DNA of 5,499 nucleotides from an uncultured Candidatus Nemicrothrix sp. (lineage in GTDB: Bacteria; Actinomycetota; Acidimicrobiia; Acidimicrobiales; UBA8592): positions 1-5,499 of the forward strand of contig CAJWRY010000094.1 of NCBI GenBank assembly GCA_913046155.1. The letters are read 5' to 3'. The translations under genes and the position numbers were made by a program. This document shows, piece after piece, positions 1 through 5,499 of this stretch (position 1 is its first letter; every line of letters begins with the position of its first letter). The notes under the pieces were generated by a model. That model was not told the origin of the DNA. It did no database searches and was given only the letters and a program-made list of their open reading frames with translations.

Positions 1-972
1 TTGGAGTCGTTGCGTGTTCGTTACGAAAAGGTCATCTCCGACAAGTTGAACTTTATTTCCTATTCTTTCCGTGATTTCTGACCAGCCATTCCAGTCTTCT
101 TCTGCCATTCCATCTTCAATGGAAACGATAGGATACCTTTTTGCCAAATCAGAGTAGTACTCTGCCATTTCTGTTTGGTTGAGCTTTCTCTTTTCGCCTT
201 CAAGGTGATAGATCTCATTTTCAAAGAATTCTGAACTTGCAGGGTCTAAGGCTATAGTGATGTCTTCGCCTGGGGTAAAGCCAGTTCGGTCAATTGCTTC
301 TACAAGAAGTTTCACAGCTGCTTCATTTGATTCAAGGTCAGGAGCAAAGCCACCTTCATCCCCCACAGCTGTTGATAATTTTTTTTGTTCAAGGACGAGT
401 TTGAGTGTTTGATAGCATTCAGCTCCCCATCGGAGTGCTTCAGAGAACGAAGCAGCACCGGTAGGCATAATCATGAATTCTTGTAAATCAATATTGTTAT
501 CGGCGTGCTCTCCACCATTCAGGACATTCATCATTGGAACAGGCAGTACGTGTGCTGATGCTCCTCCAAGATAGCGGTAGAGGGGTTGATGAAGTGAGGT
601 CGCTGCTGCTTTGGCTACGGCCAAAGAAACACCTAACATTGCATTCGCCCCAAGTTTAGATTTATTGTCCGTTCCGTCTAGAAGCAGCATCGCTCTATCA
701 ATGGCGCGCTGGTCGGTTGCTTCCATACCAACTATTTCTGACTTTATTGCACCATTTACATTTGCTATAGCGCCTAGGACGCTTTTACCTAGGTAACTGT
801 CCCCCCCATCACGCAATTCAACAGCTTCATATTTACCGGTAGATGCTCCAGAAGGGACAGCAGCTCGACCCTTTGACCCATCATTGAGTTCCACATCAAC
901 TTCAACTGTAGGGTTACCTCGAGAATCAAGAATTTGTCTTCCAACGATTTCTATGATTTTCTGCCCGGTCAT
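1..972 (-). CDS. eno: Enolase (2-phosphoglycerate dehydratase), 3' end outside window
   Basis: Enolase interconverts 2-phosphoglycerate and phosphoenolpyruvate in glycolysis and gluconeogenesis, in the cytoplasm, as a Mg2+-dependent enzyme. The reading frame starts at ATG 972-970 and stays open to the left edge, giving 324 residues of a protein usually about 430 long, so roughly the last quarter is missing. Visible family signatures are LDSRGNPTVEV (15-25) and the mobile catalytic loop SGASTG (41-46). Others are NGGEHADNN with His156, the IDLQEF stretch with Glu165, and GDEGGF with the catalytic acid/base partner Glu206. The three metal ligands are Asp243 (ALDPASS), Glu286 (SIEDGM) and Asp313 (VGDD). 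The catalytic lysine lies beyond the window. The start is supported by a good Shine-Dalgarno sequence and by the N-terminus matching the family. The gene lies 103 bases downstream of mfd on the same strand and may have its own promoter. No key residue in the visible part is missing. Confidence 0.97.
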   Translation of the reverse strand, partial: MTGQKIIEIVGRQILDSRGNPTVEVDVELNDGSKGRAAVPSGASTGKYEAVELRDGGDSYLGKSVLGAIANVNGAIKSEIVGMEATDQRAIDRAMLLLDGTDNKSKLGANAMLGVSLAVAKAAATSLHQPLYRYLGGASAHVLPVPMMNVLNGGEHADNNIDLQEFMIMPTGAASFSEALRWGAECYQTLKLVLEQKKLSTAVGDEGGFAPDLESNEAAVKLLVEAIDRTGFTPGEDITIALDPASSEFFENEIYHLEGEKRKLNQTEMAEYYSDLAKRYPIVSIEDGMAEEDWNGWSEITERIGNKVQLVGDDLFVTNTQRLQ

Positions 973-976
973 GGTG

Positions 977-984
977 CTTCCTTC
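977..984 (-). promoter_or_regulatory. Shine-Dalgarno sequence of eno
   Basis: On the minus strand GAAGGAAG ends four bases before the eno ATG. Its GAAGGA core lies about six bases upstream of the start, which is normal spacing. It supports the ATG at 972-970 as the true start. It also contrasts with pth and mfd, which have no recognisable ribosome binding site. Confidence 0.7.
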
Positions 985-998
985 GTGTTATGTCTTTC

Positions 999-1023
999 AA
1001 AAGGGGTTTTATCTAAAATACCC
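999..1023 (-). terminator. Weak hairpin between mfd and eno, possible terminator or attenuator
   Basis: On the minus strand the RNA could pair GGGU with ACCC and UUU with AAA. This is a seven-pair stem (1004-1023) with one bulged A and a five-base loop, followed by C and four U residues. The position, just after mfd and before eno, is right for a terminator. However, the stem is short and A/U-rich at the top, and the U-tract is only four bases, so read-through into eno is likely. It may equally be a chance structure in AT-rich DNA. Confidence 0.25.
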
Positions 1024-1075
1024 GTAATAAGTGGAAATGTTGTTGATAAGCGGATGATGAGTCTGTGTCCGGTGT

Positions 1076-4000
1076 TTAAGCTTCTTTGGTGACTGGTTCA
1101 AGACTTTTGAGATAATCTGTGATTTCTTGTGAAGCTTCTCTAATTTCCGAGATTTTGAGGATTAATTCCTGTTTGTCCTCTTTATAAAGTGACCCTTCAT
1201 AGAGTCTCAGTGTTCTTACACGTTGTGATGGACGAAGTAGCAACGGCCTCAAATGGATATTCCACTCTGCTTTGCCAAAGCCCGGTATTTTTTTGGCAAT
1301 AATCTTTTGAATCCCTAGAGATCGAGCTGCAAGCTTTAGGTGTGCAATTTTTAGAAGGTTTGTTGCTTCTTCGGGGACTGGACCGTATCGGTCCAACCAA
1401 GTTTGTTGTATTCTCTCTAAGTCTTGATTGTTCTTGATATCAGCAATGGACCGATAGGATTCCAATTTAGAATCATCCCTCATGATGTAATCTTTTGGTA
1501 TGTAGGCTGTCATCGGGATTTCAATTTCGATCTCCTGCTCGTTCTCTTTAGGAACATGTTTTAATTCTTCAACTGCTTCCTTCACTAGTTTGCAGTAGAG
1601 ATCATATCCGACAGCTGCTATGTGCCCTGACTGTCCCGTACCTAGTAAGTTTCCTGCGCCTCGGATTTCAAGGTCTCTCATAGCAATTTTAAAACCTGAT
1701 CCAAGCTCTGATGTCTCTCCAACCGTCTTAAGTCGCTCAACTGCATCTTCTGTTAGATTGTGGCCTTTGGGAGTGAGAAGATATGCATAAGCTTTTGTTC
1801 CTGAGCGCCCGACACGTCCTCGTAATTGGTGAAGTTGTCCTAGTCCCATTCTGTCGGCGTTATCAACAATTAGCGTGTTAACAGAAGGCATATCTATACC
1901 CGACTCGATAATTGTCGTGCAGACTAAAACATCGTATTTCTTTTCCCAGAAGTCGATGACTGTTTGCTCAAGGAGCCCTTCGTCCATTTGCCCATGAGCC
2001 GTTGCTATTCTTGCCGAAGGGATTTGCTCCCGAAGTTTGTCCGCTATGACCTCGATATCGGAGATCTTATTATGTACGAAGAAAACCTGACCGTCTCTAA
2101 GGATCTCACGCCGGATGGCAGATGAGACTATTGAATTCTCATACTCACCCACAAACGTCATGATCGGTTTTCTATCGGTTGGGGGTGTATTGAGAAGTGT
2201 TAGATCCCTTATCCCTGTGAGACTCATCTCAAGTGTTCGAGGTATGGGTGTCGCTGTTAGGGTTAAGACATCAACGTTGGTTCTTAGTGACTTAATCTTC
2301 TCTTTGTGTGTTACTCCGAATCTTTGCTCCTCATCAATTATGAGCAAGCCAAGATCTTTGAATTTAATATCCTCTGATAGCAGGCGGTGTGTTCCGATAA
2401 TGAGGTCTATTTCACCCGCATGCAACTTGGAGATTACTTGTTTAGTTTCTTTGTTAGTCAGGAATCTACTAAGAACAGCAACTTGAATAGGGAAAGGGGC
2501 TAATCTTTCAGAGAATGTTTGGTAGTGCTGCTGAGCTAGAAGAGTTGTTGGAACAAGCACCGCTACCTGTTTGCTGTCCTGAGCGGCTTTGAAAGCAGCT
2601 CGTAAAGCTATTTCTGTTTTCCCGAAACCAACGTCGCCGCATACAAGTCTGTCCATTGGCATCTTCCGCTCCATATCACTTTTGACATCATTCATTGCGG
2701 AAACTTGGTCATTAGTTTCAATGAAGGGAAACGATTCCTCCAGTTCCAGTTGCCATGGCGAATCTGTTGAAAAACTAAACCCGTCTTGGGACTCTCTTTG
2801 CTGATACAGCTCAACTAACTCCTCGGCTATCTTTTCTATCTCATTTCGTATAGAAGACCTGGTTCTTGTCCAGTCAGATCCCCCCATTCGACTTAAAGAG
2901 GGTGCCCCTCCGCTGTTGTATTGGCTGATCTGATACACCTGATCAGTCGGAACGTAGAGTTTGTCCCCTTTCCGATATTCGAGCAAGAGATAATCTCTTT
3001 CAACGTCGGCCAGCGATCTTTTGACAATACCACGGAAGATAGCTATCCCATGATGTTCGTGTACTACGAATGCCCCTTCTTTCAGGTCCATAAAGGTGCT
3101 ACCAGGTGCATCAGATTTTCGTTTGACTTTACGTGGGCTTTTACGTCGCCTTGATAGTTCGCGTTCATTAATGATTGCGAATTTCAGTTCAGGGAAAATT
3201 ACGCTGGAGATATCAGCACCTGAGATTAGAGAAATTCCCGTAGTTTCTTCGATAGGCGAATCTGAGCTATGGATTACCGGATTGAGGTCTAGTAGGGCCA
3301 GTTTGTTATTTAATGCTTTGATTGATTTATCGTTCTCTGAAAGAAGAACTATGTTGTACCCATCTTGGACTAAACCTTTGAGAATTTGCAGAGGGTCGGT
3401 GATGCGCCTTTCGGGTGTCATAACTGTTATGTCAGGGCCTATAAGATCTGCGGAGGAGGAGTTAACTTCTACTGTTCTGATTTTCTCTCTCAGAAAAGCT
3501 TCCTCAAAGGTGATGTGAAGCGTCTGCATCCCATGTTTGGCTTTAGGGCTTAATGTTTCTGAGAGCATCATGCTGATGCTCTGTTCTTCAGATATTAAAT
3601 TTTCTATACGTTGTTGAATCTGTTTGGCGTCAAACAAAAGCACAAGAGCTGAGGATGGAAGCAAATCTAGTATGGTCTCACGCTTTGGATTTAGCCAAGG
3701 CAGCAGATTTTCCACTCCGTCAAATGTTCCACCTTCTGAAATAATTTCCCAAAATGTTGAACCCCATGGCATTTCTTTAGAAAGTTCATGGGCTCTTGAT
3801 TTCACATCGTCTGTTATGCAAAGTTCGCTGGCGGGAAATATTTGAGCGTCACTCAAAGGATTCTTTGAAAGCTGATCTCTTGTTGAAAATGTCGTCAAAC
3901 GCTCAACTTCATCTCCCCACATCTCTAATCGGATTGGCGCTTCATAAGTTGATGGATATACGTCAATGATTGATCCCCGAATAGAAAATTCCCCACAACG

Positions 4001-4495
4001 TTCTACTTGCGTAGTTCTCTTGTATCCGAAAGATGAAAGTTGATCTATTAACCCTTCGTAACTCAACTCATGCCCGTTCTGAATGTTAATTGTGCTCTCA
4101 AAGTTTTGATTTGTTATTACTTGCGATATGGACCTTGCGGTAGCGATAATGACATCGGGATATTCCTGTTTCCTCAATCGCCATAAAACTTTGTTTCTTT
4201 TCCCCATGATATGGGTCTGAGGACTTATTTTCTCAAGAGGGAATGATTCCCAGGAAGGAAGTACTTCTATGTCAATTGATTTGTTGACTTGAATCAGGTT
4301 GCTCTCAAGAAGTTCAGCTTGTTCAACGCTACGGGTAACTATTACTAGAGGTTTCTCTCTAACAGTTTTGATGTATGTATTGATGATCCAGCTACGAGCA
4401 ACTTCTGGAACAACAAGCTGTGTTGTTTTCGGTAGCATCAATTTTGTGATTATCTGATGCTGACCTAACTGATTTAGGCAGTTATCAAATTTCAC
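1076..4495 (-). CDS. mfd: Transcription-repair coupling factor Mfd
   Basis: Mfd is an ATP-driven DNA translocase. It pushes RNA polymerase off lesions and recruits UvrA to start nucleotide excision repair of the transcribed strand. The product is 1139 residues, close to the 1148 of E. coli Mfd, and appears complete. The N-terminal UvrB-like module covers roughly 1-340. It includes the UvrA-contacting region with SIRG (171-174) and IRLEMWGDE (188-196). A basic linker (449-460) precedes the CarD-like RNA polymerase-interacting domain, about 471-545, with VVHEHHG and KLYVPTDQ. The translocase core has a Q-motif-like FPFIETNDQ (589-597), Walker A GDVGFGKTE (620-628), PTTLLAQQH (649-657) and GTH (701-703). 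It continues with Walker B DEEQRFG (721-727), TATPIPRT (747-754), TTIIESGID (860-868) and QLRGRVGRS (890-898). The RecG-like TRG motif spans about 932-957, and the regulatory D7 domain is from about 1000. The start is GTG at 4495, inside the end of pth; an in-frame TGA (4508-4510) lies just upstream and no Shine-Dalgarno is visible, suggesting coupling to pth translation. Confidence 0.98.
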   Translation of the reverse strand: MKFDNCLNQLGQHQIITKLMLPKTTQLVVPEVARSWIINTYIKTVREKPLVIVTRSVEQAELLESNLIQVNKSIDIEVLPSWESFPLEKISPQTHIMGKRNKVLWRLRKQEYPDVIIATARSISQVITNQNFESTINIQNGHELSYEGLIDQLSSFGYKRTTQVERCGEFSIRGSIIDVYPSTYEAPIRLEMWGDEVERLTTFSTRDQLSKNPLSDAQIFPASELCITDDVKSRAHELSKEMPWGSTFWEIISEGGTFDGVENLLPWLNPKRETILDLLPSSALVLLFDAKQIQQRIENLISEEQSISMMLSETLSPKAKHGMQTLHITFEEAFLREKIRTVEVNSSSADLIGPDITVMTPERRITDPLQILKGLVQDGYNIVLLSENDKSIKALNNKLALLDLNPVIHSSDSPIEETTGISLISGADISSVIFPELKFAIINERELSRRRKSPRKVKRKSDAPGSTFMDLKEGAFVVHEHHGIAIFRGIVKRSLADVERDYLLLEYRKGDKLYVPTDQVYQISQYNSGGAPSLSRMGGSDWTRTRSSIRNEIEKIAEELVELYQQRESQDGFSFSTDSPWQLELEESFPFIETNDQVSAMNDVKSDMERKMPMDRLVCGDVGFGKTEIALRAAFKAAQDSKQVAVLVPTTLLAQQHYQTFSERLAPFPIQVAVLSRFLTNKETKQVISKLHAGEIDLIIGTHRLLSEDIKFKDLGLLIIDEEQRFGVTHKEKIKSLRTNVDVLTLTATPIPRTLEMSLTGIRDLTLLNTPPTDRKPIMTFVGEYENSIVSSAIRREILRDGQVFFVHNKISDIEVIADKLREQIPSARIATAHGQMDEGLLEQTVIDFWEKKYDVLVCTTIIESGIDMPSVNTLIVDNADRMGLGQLHQLRGRVGRSGTKAYAYLLTPKGHNLTEDAVERLKTVGETSELGSGFKIAMRDLEIRGAGNLLGTGQSGHIAAVGYDLYCKLVKEAVEELKHVPKENEQEIEIEIPMTAYIPKDYIMRDDSKLESYRSIADIKNNQDLERIQQTWLDRYGPVPEEATNLLKIAHLKLAARSLGIQKIIAKKIPGFGKAEWNIHLRPLLLRPSQRVRTLRLYEGSLYKEDKQELILKISEIREASQEITDYLKSLEPVTKEA
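3562..3582. repeat. Perfect 9-bp inverted repeat inside mfd
   Basis: AGAGCATCA (3562-3570) and TGATGCTCT (3574-3582) are perfect reverse complements separated by three bases. Together they form a hairpin-capable palindrome within the mfd coding region. On the coding strand it spans codons for the QSISMML stretch, about residues 305-311, in the poorly conserved end of the UvrB-like module. No function is assigned; a chance palindrome is the default reading. Confidence 0.5.
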
Positions 4496-5093
4496 GATTA
4501 AATTCGTTCATTGTCATTTCATAACCATGGGAAAGGATGGCTTCAATCGCATCTGTCGCTTTCTCAATACAGGTGTTGATTTCTATCCTATCGGATCTAC
4601 TGGGAGGCTTCAGAACGTAGTTTTTGCCTAGTTGCGATTGCGGAGGCTTTCCTACTCCTATTCGCAAACGACCAAAGTTATTTGACTTCAGGTGCTCTGA
4701 TATTGACTTCAAACCGTTGTGACCTGCCAACCCTCCATGGAGTTTTACTTTCAAGACGCCTGGCTTAAGATCCAATTCGTCATGAACAATGAGAAGTTCG
4801 TCTAATGTTTCTAGTTCATGTTTTCTTACAAGCTGCTGGACTGCGATTCCAGACTCATTCATGAAAGTTGTTGGCTTTGCCAAAATAATCTTTTCGCCAT
4901 TAACGCGAATGTCAGAGCAAAAGGCCAGTTCCTTGCTTCGTTTAAACTTTCCCCCATGCTTGATAGCAAACTTGTCCAGAACTTCAAAGCCAACGTTGTG
5001 CCGGGTATTTTGGTATTTCTTTCCAGGGTTCCCTAACCCAACGATAAGAAGCCGGATGGGTGTTGATGAGAATTTGCGCTGTCTTCGCAGCAC
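4485..5093 (-). CDS. pth: Peptidyl-tRNA hydrolase (bacterial Pth family)
   Basis: Pth cleaves the ester bond of peptidyl-tRNAs released early from ribosomes, returning free tRNA; the activity is essential in most bacteria and cytoplasmic. The 202-residue product is typical in size (about 190-200). It carries the family signatures VGLGNPG (18-24, with Asn22), TRHNVGF with the catalytic His32, and KPTTFMNESG with Asn79. VHDELDL holds Asp105, which activates the histidine, and GGLAGHNGLKS holds His125 and Asn126. FGRLRIGVG follows at 140-148. The start is GTG at 5093: an in-frame TAG (5106-5108) closes the frame upstream. No ATG, GTG or TTG follows before the conserved core; codon 2 is a CTG and is a less likely start. 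This gives a basic leader of about ten residues (MLRRQRKFSS) before the usual family start. The start lies 5 bases after the rplY stop with no clear Shine-Dalgarno; the 3' end overlaps mfd by 11 bases. Confidence 0.98.
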   Translation of the reverse strand: MLRRQRKFSSTPIRLLIVGLGNPGKKYQNTRHNVGFEVLDKFAIKHGGKFKRSKELAFCSDIRVNGEKIILAKPTTFMNESGIAVQQLVRKHELETLDELLIVHDELDLKPGVLKVKLHGGLAGHNGLKSISEHLKSNNFGRLRIGVGKPPQSQLGKNYVLKPPSRSDRIEINTCIEKATDAIEAILSHGYEMTMNEFNREI

Positions 5094-5098
5094 GGAGT

Positions 5099-5499
5099 TT
5101 ATTCGCTATCCTCAGTCGAGGCTTCGTCGGTTTCCTCGGAAGTTTCGCCTTCCATCTCTTCATCAGCCTCAAGTTCGGATGCTTCTTCTGCTGCGATTGA
5201 CTCCATTGTTGACCTTGTAACAGTCCCGACTGCAACTGCTTCTTCAGGATCTACCTCTGTTCGGACCCCCTCAGGAAGGGCAACGTCACTGACTCTGATT
5301 GCGTCATTAATTTCTAGTTCGCTGACATCTGCAGTTAATTCATTGGGTATTGCATCTGGTAGTGAAAGAACTGATAAGGAGAACATTGTCTGATCAACCA
5401 TTCCATTCTGATCTGTAACTTTCTTAGCTACTCCTTCAAGAACAATTGGCACTTCAACTGCAAGTTCCTGTTTAGGATCTACGCGCACAAAATCTACAT
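5099..5499 (-). CDS. rplY: Large-subunit ribosomal protein L25, CTC/TL5 long form, 5' end outside window
   Basis: L25 of the CTC type binds 5S rRNA at the central protuberance of the 50S subunit. The long form adds a C-terminal beta domain and was first described as a general stress protein in Bacillus. The frame is open to the right edge. It gives 132 full residues beginning with VDFVRVDPKQ, which matches the family's conserved HVDF-x-RVD boundary between the 5S-binding N-terminal domain and the C-terminal domain. The whole protein would be about 215-220 residues. The visible part holds the beta domain (AVEVPIVLEGVA onward, then ELEINDAIRVSDV and LPEGV). An extremely acidic tail follows: 17 of the last 35 residues are Glu or Asp, with no Lys or Arg. 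A GTG at 5486-5488 could be read as a start but lies inside the conserved domain and is an internal valine. The stop is five bases upstream of pth, in the rplY-pth pairing common in bacteria. Confidence 0.93.
   Translation of the reverse strand, partial: VDFVRVDPKQELAVEVPIVLEGVAKKVTDQNGMVDQTMFSLSVLSLPDAIPNELTADVSELEINDAIRVSDVALPEGVRTEVDPEEAVAVGTVTRSTMESIAAEEASELEADEEMEGETSEETDEASTEDSE

Larger units (their letters stand above)
973..1075 (-). other. mfd-eno intergenic spacer
   Basis: This is the only substantial non-coding stretch in the window, 103 bases between the mfd stop and the eno start. Read on the minus strand it is AT-rich and contains an imperfect hairpin and, at its end, the eno ribosome binding site. 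A possible weak promoter can be drawn (TTTCCA, 16 bases, TAGATA) but both boxes match the sigma70 consensus poorly, so I do not call it as a feature. I see no tRNA, small ORF or riboswitch-like structure. Confidence 0.6.

Noticed and set aside
609..626. 7-bp inverted repeat with a four-base loop in eno
   Set aside because: It encodes the conserved SLAVAK stretch of enolase, so protein constraint and chance explain it.
449..972. Possible frameshift or damage in eno because no complete reading frame is present
   Set aside because: Translating the minus strand by hand gives an unbroken 324-residue enolase to the window edge; the gene is only cut by the window.
2115..2486. Plus-strand open frame of 123 codons inside mfd
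   Set aside because: It is antisense to the conserved helicase motifs of Mfd, so the sequence is explained by the real gene.
3096..3518. Plus-strand open frame of 140 codons inside mfd
   Set aside because: It lies wholly antisense to a clearly coding part of mfd, has no recognisable domain or ribosome binding site, and has a Ser/Arg/Leu-rich composition typical of an antisense shadow.
4789..5220. Plus-strand open frame of 143 codons across pth and rplY
   Set aside because: It is antisense to two well-supported genes and crosses their junction; the translation resembles no known family and is a mirror of the real coding frames.
4984..5235. Minus-strand frame of 83 codons overlapping rplY and pth
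   Set aside because: It is an out-of-frame reading of the Glu-rich L25 tail and the Pth start; low-complexity GAA/GAG-type sequence keeps alternative frames open.
5486..5488. GTG as the start codon of a short L25
   Set aside because: The frame continues upstream as VDF before this valine, matching the conserved domain boundary of L25, so the gene is cut by the window edge rather than starting here.

Overview
The window looks like a stretch of ordinary bacterial chromosome carrying four housekeeping genes, all on the minus strand. Transcription therefore runs from the right edge to the left. In that order the genes are rplY (ribosomal protein L25/CTC, 5' part outside the window), pth (peptidyl-tRNA hydrolase), mfd (transcription-repair coupling factor) and eno (enolase, 3' part outside the window). 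The sequence is moderately AT-rich and almost entirely coding. No tRNA, rRNA, CRISPR array, insertion sequence or phage-like gene is visible.

Organism: an L25-Pth-Mfd-Eno neighbourhood is known from Actinomycetota; mycobacteria keep pth, rplY, mfd and eno close together, with extra genes between them. Some local Mfd signatures (the EMWGDE stretch in the UvrB-like module) and the ALRWGAE stretch of enolase also look actinobacterial. The low GC content would fit an AT-rich, perhaps streamlined aquatic lineage rather than a classic high-GC actinomycete. This placement is an inference and would need a phylogeny.

Layout: 5499-5099 is the L25 C-terminal beta domain with a very acidic tail. After a 5-base gap, pth runs 5093-4485. 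mfd (4495-1076) overlaps the end of pth by 11 bases. Both pth and mfd start with GTG and neither has a clear Shine-Dalgarno sequence, so rplY-pth-mfd reads as one translationally coupled unit. A 103-base gap (1075-973) follows; it holds a weak hairpin and a good Shine-Dalgarno sequence ahead of eno, which runs off the left edge.

Function: L25 binds 5S rRNA in the large ribosomal subunit. Pth recycles peptidyl-tRNAs dropped by ribosomes. Mfd clears stalled RNA polymerase and recruits UvrA for repair. Enolase is the penultimate glycolytic enzyme. The first two share translation as a theme, but mfd and eno are linked to them only by position. I found no convincing sign of an undescribed system; the findings below are modest local observations.
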